Source of the DNA: Myripristis murdjan
Taxonomy: Eukaryota; Chordata; Actinopteri; Holocentriformes; Holocentridae
Direction of reading: 5' to 3'
Length of the DNA: 64,000 nt
Assembly: GCF_902150065.1 (NCBI RefSeq)
Contig: NC_043980.1
Coordinates: forward strand, 16,509,917-16,573,916
Part shown: one piece after another, positions 11,300-23,409 of the stretch
How the letters are laid out: each line of letters begins with the position of its first letter
How positions within the stretch are numbered: position 1 is the stretch's first letter
Position numbers and translations under genes: made by a program
The notes under the pieces: generated by a model
What the model was told of the DNA's origin: nothing
What the model saw: the letters and a program-made list of their open reading frames with translations, nothing else
Databases searched by the model: none

Positions 11300-13930
11300 A
11301 ACTTCATGTAGCTCACTGAGCGTTAACAACGCTGCTCTTGACCTATAGATAGCCTGGTGCCTTTCTTAATGTATGGCTTCAGTGATTGATGCTTGGTTTT
11401 GTTTGTGGTTTGTAGGGTTTGAGGCCAGAAGGAGCTGAGCTCTGTTATGTTGCTGCTTTAGGTCTATGTGTCTGAATCCCAGTGTAGACTCCACCTCAAG
11501 GTCAGCTCAGTTCTTCTGTTTATTTCTATCAAATTTCTCTGTGTGGATTCTTATAGGAACCTCTGCACAAATGCAATGCACAACTTGTTAGATGTTAAAA
11601 ATATGACAAAGATATGGGAGGAAGGTGAAGACACTGAATGATTAAAAAATGAAAAACAGTAATAGAAACTCCTCTGTTGAGTTTCAACATATGTAAACCA
11701 TTTTTTTTTTAAATTATTAAGTAATGAACTATGCAAAATTACATCAACACTTAATTTCATTGACACAAAAACATACATTTGGATTCCAGTATATCAGTGA
11801 TGATAATATATACACAATGTGTGCAAAACAGTAACATGCAGTTACATGCTGTATATATATACATACTCTATATATATACCCGACACACACTGTCACACCT
11901 GTTACTATTATTCACCTTTCTACTATCAACCAAAGAGCAAATGTCAAAAGATATAATAAACAAAAAAGATATTAAAAACAGACATTAAAATCACACATTC
12001 AATGCACAATGTAATGCACAAATCCACAGCAACGACATCAGTGACAGCAATACAACAAGAAGCAACAGCGCAAGGCCAATATCAAAATACCACACACATC
12101 AGACAAAATAATGATCACATAAACATCATCAATGTGTGTGTGTGTGTATGCGGGCGCGTGTGTGACTGTGTGAGTGTGTTTGTTTGTGAGTTTGTGATTG
12201 AGTTTGCCCCAGACAGAGGATATGCAAAGCCTTGGAACTCTAAACCAGGAGAGTAAAAAGTCAGTATTTCTTATTTATCTAAATTACAATACATGTCCCA
12301 CTGTATGTGATTTTAGCACCAAGACCCAACAACAAAAACAGAGCTGATCCAAAGCAGAAAAGGCCTAGACACTGTATTCTGTGTCTAACTGGGGACTTTG
12401 TGGCAGATGTTTTCTCAAACTGTGTCCCCCAACATTGAAAGCATCCACAAAAATGGACACTGGACGAGACATTGAAATTACATGCCGCACGGTCCAAGAC
12501 AAATCCCTGACACCAGGAATAACACTAGACTATGAAGCAAGATGGACAGCAAGGTCAGGCTGCAGCAGCCTGGTAACGCTGCATTTCTGATTGCATGATA
12601 GAAGCAGCTGTCGGGGGGCCCTCATGTGCAGTGATAAATGTGCACTTAGATGAATTGGATATTTTGGCAAGCACTTAACGTGAAGTGTAGATGAGATCCG
12701 TGTCCACATCTCCACAAAATATTTTTAATCCTAAAGTACAGCTTAAATCCACTCTTGGGCTGAAAACACAAATAGAAAGCTGCATCCAAACCAGCATGCA
12801 TATCGCTGTTTATGAAACACACAGGGGTTCCCTATATATAACCATGTATACACTGAAATATTTTACATCAAGCCAAGCTGGGTATATGACTGCTCGTTGG
12901 TGCAGAGTTAGTAAACCGTAGGTCTGGCCAGGGCCTGGACTGGGATGGATCTTTATATAGTGACTGACTGTGGTTCTGGTGGGACTCTGCAAAGCTCTAA
13001 TTAAGCTCTGTCGCATAATGAGCCTTAGTGCTGTTCCGCATCTTTCGATTAGTAGAGTGTGGCTGACCCAGGCTGTAGTTTGGGGTTTGTGGGGGTGGGA
13101 GATCACATTTGGGGCAAAGACTGTAGTAGCATTCCAGCTCGAGCTGAACTGGCAAACCTGATGTTAAGGAGGCAACCCAAGCACAGGTCTCCAAGAGCGG
13201 CACATGATTTAGAAAGAAAAGTAACCCCTCTGACTGACTTTGGCTTCTTGGGGTACTGATAATATTTACGTTCTGGTGATTAAGGGTGATGATAGTGCGG
13301 ATATTCAAGGAGATGTGCGGGATTGGTAAACAAGAGCAAATGATTGGTCTGACCTCAGGAAATGATTGACATGGGAATGATGTAAATGGCATTTTTGTTG
13401 GATTCAGAGTATACAATAAAGATACTGTTCAGTATGTCTAACGCTCAGGGAGAGGAACTATTTTGAGATTCAGTCATTTATTTTGACAGTTATGAAGGGT
13501 TCATGTGAATTATTCATCCAATTAAAATGAATGAGTTAATTCTTTCAAGTCATTCATTTTTTTTTTTTTGCATGGATGTGTGTGTCCATGTTTGTGTGTG
13601 TCAAGAATGGGGAGTTCCTTTGAGATGGAAAGTTCTCAATTGTGGGATTGCCTCACTTCCCTTCTACTTCGTACCTTTGCATACCAACTTGTTTGTCATT
13701 TAGTGGCTACAAAGTCTAGACAGGTCACATACAGCTGAATGCCAAGTATGTTTACAGCCGTGTAAGTTTGTGCGTGGGCGGGCAAGACTTTTTGGATTCT
13801 GTGCCAGCGGTGCGTGGGTGTTTATGCGAATGTTCATGACAAGTGGAAGCGGAACTGTGACATTTGATTCCCCAACCAATCAGATGGTCATCTCATTTTG
13901 TGGGTCTGGGCTGGAGAGGGAGGTGGACTA
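11300..13930. other. Intergenic upstream of osteocalcin, no gene seen
   Basis: Contains TATA-type AT repeats near 11850-11880 and a (GT)n tract near 12133-12180. No exon-like reading frame with splice context was found. Sequence from about 13800 is presumably the proximal promoter of the osteocalcin gene. Confidence 0.55.
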
Positions 13931-13933
13931 CAG

Positions 13934-13940
13934 TATATAA
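13934..13940 (+). promoter_or_regulatory. TATA box of the osteocalcin gene
   Basis: TATATAA lies 127 bases upstream of the osteocalcin ATG. Transcription starting about 25-30 bases downstream would give a 5' UTR of about 95 bases, in line with vertebrate osteocalcin promoters, which have a TATA box. Confidence 0.7.
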
Positions 13941-14060
13941 TGACCCTGAATGGAGGGAAAGACACAGAGGGAGCCTTCGAAAGAAAGCAAAGGGAATCAT
14001 CAATAGAAGAGAACCAAGTGCTCAACAAAGTCCACAGCGAGGCACAAACTCCAAAGCATC

Positions 14061-15490
14061 ATGAAGACTCTGACTCTCCTCTCTATCTGTGCTGTTCTGT
14101 CAGTATGCTGGTCCATGGGAGGTAAGGACAAGTTTCTCATCATTACTGTATGTGAAGGGAATGATTCACCGAAATACGCCACCATAGTTAACATTATTCT
14201 CAATGTCGTGTGGAGTGATATAGGTTTGTGATGTGTCTGCTCTCTGACTTTCAGCTGTGGAACCAGAGGTTGTCGTGGACACTGGGGCTGATGTGGCTGC
14301 TGATGCTACAGCTGCTGCTGCTGACCCCGCCCCAGCAGCTGCCTCCGATTCATCCTCAGCCTCTGACTCTTCCTCCTCTTCAGAGTCTGATTCAGCTTCA
14401 TCATCTGCATCCGACTCCGACTCAGGCTCCGACTCTTCAGCATCCGACTCCTCTTCTTCCTCTTCTTCCTCTTCTTCCTCTTCTTCCTCCGAGTCCTCTG
14501 AGTCCTCTGAGTCCTCTGAGTCCTCCGAGTCTTCAGAATCATCTGAATCATCCTCATCCTCTTCCTCATCCTCATCCTCTGAGTCCTCTGAGTCCTCTGA
14601 ATCCTCTGAGTCCTCTGAGTCCGCCTCCTCTGAATCAGACTCTGCATCTTCCTCCTCTTCTTCCTCTTCCTCATCAGAGTCAGCCAGTACTGAAGGTACT
14701 TCATTGTTTGTTTTCTCACAGCATTATTGCATGATTTTAGGATAACTTAGAGTTTCGGAGAATAGGAGGAACAGTGTTGACTGTGTATAGGATCTGTGTG
14801 CTAACTGATGTTTATCCCCTCAGCTAATGCAGTGGTTGTGAAGAGAGACCTGGCTGCTGTTCTCTTGAGGAGAAGAAGGGCTGCCCCAGCAGGAGACCTC
14901 ACTCCCCTTCAGCTGGAAAGGTACACTTCTTAACTTTCCTAACTATTTCTTCAAGGTAAAACACTGAGTGACACTTTTACTTTGGACCCACTGTTAATCA
15001 ATCCATACTCAGTGCGCAACAGCTCATAATGTGTTACACACACCATCTGCAAATTTTTGACTTGTAATGAATTTAGCTGCTTGGCCTTTGCTGGAGTTTA
15101 TATGCTAATTAGTTGTGCAGATGTTTGCTCAATATAAATTTCCTGCTGGAAAATTAGGAAATAATGCCAAGCAGTTGAGGAAGTTGAAATTACTACCTGA
15201 GGTCAAATAATTACCACAACAGTAGAATACTTAATGTGAACAGGAAAAATATGAGACTGTGACAATATAAAATCCCATTTTTACATTTTTTAAGACACAT
15301 GGACATTATAGTTGAAACTATGCACGCTGTGTGTGAGTTATAAGAGGTTACAAGCTGTCTAACTCTTCCTCCTTTTCTCTCATGCAGCTTGAGAGAGGTG
15401 TGTGAGCTGAACATTGCCTGTGACGAGATGGCTGACACAGAGGGCATCGTTGCAGCATACACCGCATACTATGGACCCGTCCCCTTCTAA
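14061..15490 (+). CDS. bglap: Osteocalcin (bone Gla protein), long Ser-rich propeptide form (OC2 type)
   Basis: Exons are 14061-14121, 14255-14695, 14824-14920 and 15388-15490, giving 233 residues. Residues 1-20 are a signal peptide. Exon 2 (residues 21-168) is almost entirely Ser with Glu, Asp and some Ala, resembling an acidic phosphoserine tract. Exon 3 holds the gamma-carboxylase docking segment ([10 protein letters not shown]) and the RRRR furin site at 183-186. The mature peptide is residues 187-233. Glu199, 203 and 206 fit the three Gla positions, Cys205-Cys211 fits the disulfide, and the end is AYYGPVPF. The family binds calcium and hydroxyapatite in bone matrix. The enlarged propeptide exon matches the fish OC2 form; tetrapod osteocalcin has a short one. 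The tract is a repeat-prone TCC/GAG sequence, so its length may vary between individuals. Confidence 0.95.
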
Positions 15491-15899
15491 ATGAAAGACT
15501 CTTGTTTTGTTCACATGTGAACTGTTTTCGCAAGATATCCTCTATTATATTGCTACAGTGAAGCTACATACTGAAGAAAGGCACAACCACTCCCCTGAGT
15601 CCAAACATGGAGCAGAAAAACAAACCGTGGGTTTGGCCCACGTCGTGATGTAGACGGAGATTTTGAGGCACATGTCTAACTTGCACCAAGTGCTGGTTTT
15701 GACTAGCAATGATGGTCCTGAATGAGAAGGCCATTTCTGTTCCAGGCTTTTGAATCATTCAACAGAGAGGCACATGGATACGAGAGCCTGTGAAAGATGC
15801 AGTAACCCACACAATTTTAAATTATTCTGCACATTTGTAGTACAATGAATGGTGCTAAAAGTTTATTGTATAATAATGTGTCAATATTTATATGCAGTA

Positions 15900-16020
15900 G
15901 TTTAGTCTAACTACTAGTAGTAGTGGTTGTAGTAAGTAGTGGACTTAGTAAGTAGAAGTAGCAATGGTAGTTTTAGTTGTAGTGGTAGCGGCAATAGCGG
16001 ATAGTGGTAGTATTAGTAAA
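15900..16020. repeat. Degenerate (GTA)n tract in the osteocalcin 3' UTR or flank
   Basis: Imperfect AGT/GTA trinucleotide repeats with substitutions throughout, lying between the osteocalcin stop and the candidate polyadenylation signal. Confidence 0.6.
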
Positions 16021-16120
16021 ACGCACATCAATAATTTGTAATTGCTGTAAACACAAATTCGTTTTGGATTTGAAAATGACAAATTATGTTGTATTGTTTA
16101 AACTGTCATCATTACTGACT

Positions 16121-16126
16121 AATAAA
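16121..16126 (+). terminator. Candidate osteocalcin polyadenylation signal
   Basis: AATAAA lies about 630 bases after the osteocalcin stop and is the clearest canonical signal I saw downstream of it. A non-canonical nearer site cannot be excluded. Confidence 0.5.
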
Positions 16127-17770
16127 CAAAATGTTTTTTCTTATAGTAACCTGTGCTGTCATGAAGTTGTATTTATTAAACATTTACATTACACCCTTAA
16201 TTTTCTCTGAGCCATATTCCACAAAGAATCAAAAACACAATTTCTAAGTAGAATATTCAGTTGTAAAAATGTGAGCTGCTTGAAATGGCATCATCATCAT
16301 CATCATCATTATCATCATCATCAGTCTCCTCTCTTAAAAGTCCTTATAAATGTCTCTGAACAGTTGCTTTGACACCTGAATTCACCACACAGACTGCAGT
16401 TTTCCTCACATGGCTCTAATTCACTATGTGCCATAACAATGTTGCCACTAGATGGCAGTGTTTGTCAAACAGACAGATTTGCCTGAAGCAGAGATATTCC
16501 AGTTTTTTTCAGTTTCAGTTGGTAATTTACCTCGTTTCTTATTTACAACGACATCACAAGCATTAGTTTAGTTTAGTTTAGTTTAGTTCAAAACTAAAAT
16601 AGGCACACATATACCCTTGTTTGTTTAATATGGTCATTTGTCAGTTAGGCATTTAATTGCTTGAATAGGGCTATTATGAGGTTATATCTAAAGCAATTTT
16701 GCATTTGTAACAGCCAGGAATTTGAATCCAGGAAATCCAGGTGTTTCACATAAACAATACAGGTGTAGTAAATTAGCTGAGAATCCAAAAACAGTTCAGC
16801 AAACTATATGTATGTATGTATGTATGTATCTATCTATCTATCTGCTGCTCCATGCACTGCTCTTTTGTCTGTGTCTGAATAACTGTGTGGATTTCCTTTC
16901 CCACTCCATTGCAGCTCATTCAGATGAGTGAGGGTCACCAGCCGACCGTGTGGACGGTGTCTCGTGGTTGTGCCATGAGCACTGGGACCGCTTTGTGCTC
17001 TTGATATTGACATATTGATAATCAGTCTCATGGTCTTTGCACATGGCTTGCTGCTGTGTCATGTGATTTTATATCGGCCAGCACATCAGTGGAAGTTTAC
17101 TGGACACTGGCTGCAAATACAATGGAACTGTGGACAGACAACATTAACATTTGTGTTCAACTGAGTTAATTTAATGTTAATATGTCCAAAACGTCTCTCT
17201 CCAACATATAATGGAAACACAACATAATTCAACATTGCACATTTCTCAGTAAGATACAGTAAAATCATAGAATAAAAAAAAAAGTCAGATGCACATTCAT
17301 CTGTAATTTCAAATTACATATTCTTTGAATACAATTATGCTTTTCAAATAAAATATTTTCCAAAGTTACACCTTAAAACGATGTGTTGAGGATAACAGTG
17401 TCTTTGAAAAACAACAATGCATTTTTTTTTCTATGATTGCAAAAGGCAGAACATGTTAGAAATGTTTGAGTCTGTGGATTGTGCAGATCTGATGTTTATA
17501 AATGAGTTACTGACTCTCTCCATTCATCATAACAGGAGCAGAGGTTCTTATTGCATTGACACCAGTGCTGCACAGCAAGGCAGTTGCATCTTAACCTTTT
17601 ACCAGGTCACAGTATCAAACATACAACCTAACAGCACATACAGACCAAATGTGACCGTTTTGTGTCGCTTTGCTCTATCAGAGATCATTGCTTGCAGGGT
17701 TTTATTCTGCGTGTATTTTCAGCTTAAGCACTATGTTGACTGACCAATATAATTATTTTCTAGTTTGTAT
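16127..17770. other. Intergenic between osteocalcin and slc34a2
   Basis: Holds an (ATC)n tract at about 16288-16322, a GTTTA repeat near 16565-16588 and (GTAT)n(CTAT)n at about 16806-16842. A 108-residue forward frame at 17417-17743 has no recognisable features. The slc34a2 3' UTR (minus strand) probably enters this interval from the right; AATAAA on the minus strand occurs near 17935-17940. Confidence 0.5.
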
Positions 17771-17814
17771 TTGATCATTTTATTCATTTAACTATGGCTA
17801 GAATCACGCAAGTA

Positions 17815-17850
17815 TAGAAAATGGATGGATGGATGGATAGATGATGTATG
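17815..17850. repeat. (GGAT)n tail, likely retroposon remnant
   Basis: TATAGAAAATGGATGGATGG matches the tail of the tRNA-SINE found at 21411, without its body. It is probably a strongly 5'-truncated copy or an expanded microsatellite seeded by one. Confidence 0.5.
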
Positions 17851-18255
17851 GATGATTTAGGACATGCTAGTAAGCAAGCTCGCAATAGCTCTGGTTGTGA
17901 TGGGGTGGGTAAACTAGCAAGCTCCCTTTGCTTGTTTATTTGAGGCTATTTTAAGTAACATTACACCAACAATCTGTCACTCATCAGCTTGTCACTCATC
18001 TATGCTACCATGAACTATTTAATCTGAAAAGACCTTTACAAGCTAACAGAAACTGGTAACATCATCCATTTAAAGATGAAGCAGGACTAAAAATAAAAAT
18101 GTAATAACCTGGAGAAATTAAAGGGAAAATGAATGGCCCAAATGTTGGTTTGCATTGCCACCAATTCCATCATGCCATCTGCATGTGTTTGCTAACGTGT
18201 TTACACAAACTGTTTGCCTCATGAAACTGCAACTGGTGTGCAACCTCTGTAAATC

Positions 18256-19274
18256 TCAAAGCTGGGTTGATTTCAAAATGCTGGACTCCATCTTTTTCTC
18301 ACTGTACACCTCTCTCTCTGCACTCATTGCAGGGTTATCATACATCTCCACCATGAGGTCTTTCTTCGTTCCCATAGGTTCTTTGTCTTTATGGTCTTGT
18401 TCATCAGCAGCAACCAGGCAGCATTTACAGCAGCAACAGGATTTAGCAGTAATCAGAGCAACCACGCTGTCCCATGGTGCCAGAGAGTGGGCCCAAAGAG
18501 GGAGGAAGTCCCATGAGCGAAGAATCGTAGGCAGACATCTGGGTTGCTGCCTCTGCAATATGTTGATTGCCACAATGATGAACAACATGATGAGCAAAGG
18601 AATGCCCACACTGAGCAGTACCTGCCAGCCAGCCAGTGACAGGCTGAAGATGATGAAAGGGAAGATGAAGAAGCAGCAGATGATGTAGACAGCAGCAAAC
18701 CAGCGGTATGAGGCAGTGATGTTGCCCAGACTTTTAGCCAGTCGGATGGGGATGCGGGTGAAAGGGACTGGATACCACAGAATGATGCCTGAGATGTTGA
18801 ACAGGAAGTGCACCAGTGCAATCTGCAATGACAGGTAGTGCAGGACATTTAGGCATAGAATTGTCACTGCATGTGCATGTGAGTGTGTGTGTGTGGGTGT
18901 GTGTACATTTGTGTGAATAGCTGACCTGTAGAGCGTTAGCCAGTGTGTCTCCAGGACTTGCCATAGCTGCCACCAAGGCAGTGGTGGTTGTGCCAATATT
19001 TGCGCCAAGTGACAATGGATATGCTCTCTCTATGCTGATCACACCAATGCCTACACAAAGAAAGGGAGAGCTTAGTAAAACATAATATGAATGGATGGAA
19101 GGATGAAATAGATGGATAAATGGATGGATGGATGGACAGATGGATGAATGGTCTCACCAACAAGTGGAGTGATAGCAGAGGTGAACACTGAACTGCTTTG
19201 GACAATGAAGGTCATTCCAGCTCCAACTACAATGGCAATGTAACCAGTCACCCAACCAAATGGAAAAGGGAAGT

Positions 19275-19313
<39 letters not shown>

Positions 19314-20158
19314 CACACAAGTGTGCATCAACAAAATACATTAATTTACAATCCATTTCATGCACACACGTCCGATTTATTGCACTTCACAATGTAAATT
19401 CCTGACCTCAGTGCTGCTCACCAGTATTAAGGATCTTCTTGATGACCACAGCCACCTGTCCCCTCAGCATGGAGTTGAGCAGCTTGACGATGAGGACCAG
19501 ACAGGAGCAGAGCACCAAAAGAGAGACAGCCAGCAGGATCAGACCCACTGCTAGGTCAGGCAGAGTTACATCCACAAAGAGGTGCTCACCTGTTTAGTTG
19601 AAGTAGTAAGCTGCTCAGTCTGATCAGTTTATTTTTGTCATCTAATATGAAATTAGCTGTGTAGAGTATGACCTAAAAATCATTAATTTGTGTATACAAT
19701 GAGGCAAAACAAGTCAGTGTGTGTTGGGCATACATTTTTGGATGTAGTAGGTCACAGAGACGTTCTTTGTTGTGAAAATGCGGCCCCCATTCACCGAGCA
19801 CACAGACGGAGAGGTGCAGTTCCCTGAACCAGGACCTGTCACGTTCATCAAGCTCTGAAACATAGTGGCAGTCTGTAAAGAAAGACCTCACTCCTTCATT
19901 CTTCATGTTTTTGTATTTAGTTCAAGATTTTGTATGTAGCTGACCAGTTTTGGTCTTACTGTGTTAGTGAAGGTTTGGCACCATTTCTTGATGAGACTCT
20001 TATTCCTGGCTTCGACATCTCCAGTGGCAATCCCACTAATGACAGATTCATCCAGCTGAATGTGTGAGACAGACAGGGAGAAACATACAAAAATAGACCG
20101 ACAGATAGATGATATGATTAAGATTAAAAAAAAGTTCCTCAACATTGTTATCCAGCTC

Positions 20159-20191
<33 letters not shown>

Positions 20192-23100
20192 CTGCCTACC
20201 GGGAGATCTGACTGTTGTTGCATGCTGATTCCTTAGTATCTGTGGGCTTGTGATATTGGTCACATACTATCTGCTGAACCTGAGAAAATTACTCTTGACC
20301 ACAGCATGCCCTATAACCTGAAGCACTAGGGGTAATGAAACCAGTAACTGAATCATTGTTGACCCAAAGCAACATTGCCACTACTACTAGCCTCTGTGAT
20401 ATATCAATCTGGCCCTAAGAAACCTTGGAAAGAAATTTGGCATTTTACAAAAGAATTGGTGGAGCTACAAATAATGTTGAGCTTTTTTTCCCTTGCCTTT
20501 TCTTAACTTAGATCTCTCTCATACCCATTGATCGACACTCTGGGTGTAGTTTTGCTTTTTGTGTTAGGGGCATACTTAAATATGCCTCTTGCAGGAATAG
20601 AAAATTCATTTTTCTTTCCTTCCTATTCACTTTACACACTTGTAGGTGGCTGCGTGGGCGAAGGGAAATAAAGAAATTAAGTGTTAATGAGATTTTAATG
20701 CCTTATTAATTCACTCAGCATGAGTGACTGGATTAACAGTAGCACCAACATTATGAAAACAATAGCGCACCTGTATTATGGACTCAGTGAGGAGATCAGT
20801 GATGACATTTAGCAGGTCTGGGGCTTCTCCACTCTTGATGCTGAAGGAGTCGATGATGAGCTTGGTGACCAAGTACAAGTAACCTGTAGCTACCTCTAGT
20901 GGCAGCAGCACCAGCACAGATAGCCAGTTGAAGAAGTCGTGCACTGTGGCCCCTGCAAAAGCCCTAAAAGAGCATAGATGAGTGCAATTTAGTATGAATG
21001 ATGTTTATAGGAGGAAAGTAACTGCATATAATGTGTTCTTTTACTTCAGTGCCAGACTAATGCTCAGTTCTGATGCATCTGTATGTTATTGGAGTATGTT
21101 ACCACTGTATAATTCTGTTAGGACATTTTCTGCTTGTATTTGAGATAAACTGCACTGCACTGCCACATCTGTGAGAGAAAGTAGCATTGTTCAGGGTCAG
21201 AGATATACTGTTGTACTGTTACAGGAACAGTATTTATTCTCTTCTTCTGCACGACATGTACCTTATTGTCACAAGCAGCAGAACACAGTGTTATTATGTT
21301 TTTGTTTTATTTTTTTTCCCTGAGCTCCCTGATTGGAAGGGAGAGGGAATGCGAGAAAGTTGAAGTGCCAGCAGTATCTAGGAGACTATCATCTTGCCTT
21401 AAAAATAGCAACATCCAACCATCCATTTTCCATACCCACTCATTCCTATGCATGCATTGGGTGGATGGCAGGGAAAAATCTTGGACAGGTTGCCAGTCAA
21501 TCACATGGCTAACACACAGACACACATCCACACCTCAATTTAGAGCAATTTAGACTTCAGATGACTTCACCGGCATTGTCTTTGGACTGTGGGAGAGAGT
21601 CCAGAGCACCCAGAGGAAACTCACGCAACCCAAAAGAGAGCATGCAAACTCCACCAAAAAAAGGGAAGAAATTCAAAGCCAGGGCCTTCTTGTTGTAAGG
21701 CAACAGTCCTAACCTCTGAGACACTGTACCACCTGTACAGAAATAGTACAAAAAAAAAAGTTACCTGCGAAAGGTACGGCGGTCCCCGGCTTGTGTCATG
21801 GCTACTAGTGTGTTGGTGACAGAGGTTCCAATGTTGGTGCCCATGATGATGGGAACAGCCAGCTGCACCGTGAGCACTGCCAAAGCACACAGGTCCCCTC
21901 CATCATCAATCCTCCTTCGCCTGCTCTCCACCAACACCATTATTACAATAATGCATGCATGCATACATTGGTGTGCATGCGTTTGTATACAGCATGTAGC
22001 GTTTCACTCACATCCAGAGGACACCATGCTGACAACTATGGAGGAGGACGTGGAGGAGCTCTGGACCAAAAGGGTGACAAGAACTCCAATAACCAGACCA
22101 GCCAGAGGGTTGGACAGCACAGAGTTCTCTTGAAAGATGTCGCCGGCTGCTTTACCTGGACATGCGGGGACAAAATAGTGATGGGTCGGTCGTGAACGAA
22201 CCGGCTCTAAGAGCCGGCTCTTTGAAGTGAACGACGGGAGCCGGCTCCTGATTGAGAGCCGTTTTTTTTTTTTTTTTTTTTTTTTTTTCTCGATGTGGCT
22301 CCCGGGTACCGTCTGTCTGCGCTGAGCGCTTCACACCGGAGCGGCACACACACACACACACACACATGAACAGGAGAACAGGAGGGAGGGAGACGAGAGA
22401 GAAAGAGAGCAAGGGGCCACAATGAGAGACAACACGAACGCGCTGGAAAGGTGTAGCTAAGAAAATGACAGCAGGAAAAGGAGTAAAATATGGACCCATT
22501 TTAATTTTATTGACAATAGAAAGAAAAATCTCTTATCGAGCCAGCTCCCCAAACTGTCCAGAACTGTCCACCATCAGTGCAATGGGGAAAAAAAAAAAAC
22601 ACAAGAAAATGAACTTGATATTAATGAAGGTGCCAGTGTGTCGACTGCAACTGTTGTTGCTGCTGCTGCTGCAGTGTGTACAGCAACTCAATTCAACTGT
22701 AAATAGTTAACGTTTGTTTTTGTATTTTATAATATATTTTTTGTAGCACTAGAGTGAATAAATAAAGGCATATTTATATAATAAACATTTATAAATAAAA
22801 AAAACATAATGCATGTTTTTTGACATTAGTAATTCATTTTACACATAATTTTACATTATTGTTGGTAATAAATTAATTTAAGCAACAAAAAAATCTGAAG
22901 AGCCGCTTGGGAGCCGAAAGAGCCGACTCTTTTTAGTGAGCCGAGCCAAAAGAGCCGGTTCTCTAAAAAGAGCCGGAATTTCCATCACTAGGACAAAACA
23001 CTGCCCACATTAACAAGATCACTTGATATTTTTGCTTTAATACACAGCATGCTGTGAAGAGAGTCTGCATATATGTGCATTTTTATTCAAGAGAGCTTTG

Positions 23101-23370
23101 ACAAAATATACATCACATGTTCCCCTATGTGTTTTAAAGTGCACCGGCTGCTATAACAGTGTGATTTTACTGGCTTTCATGGGTTTTTCATGTCACTGCT
23201 GCACCACATGTGTGTGTTCAGACAAGGTGTTAGCAGTGTTTACCTCCAACAAGCTGGAAGGCCGAGCTGAGAATGTCAAGGGAGCAGATGAACGTGTAGA
23301 GGAAACCCAGCAGCAGGATCACCTTCCCCACTGCCACCAACACTCTCAGTACTTTCCCTGTGGTGTCGAG

Positions 23371-23409
<39 letters not shown>

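Noticed and set aside
14306-14719. Arg/Lys/Met-rich antisense frame over the osteocalcin Ser tract
   Set aside because: It is the reverse complement of the TCC/GAG repeat coding for Ser and Glu; an antisense shadow.
16288-16322. Regular short repeats considered as an array of functional repeats
   Set aside because: Simple (ATC)n microsatellite; there are no spacers and the genome is eukaryotic, so CRISPR is excluded.
17417-17743. 108-codon forward frame between osteocalcin and slc34a2
   Set aside because: No domain, splice context or repeat conservation; probably chance or slc34a2 3' flank.
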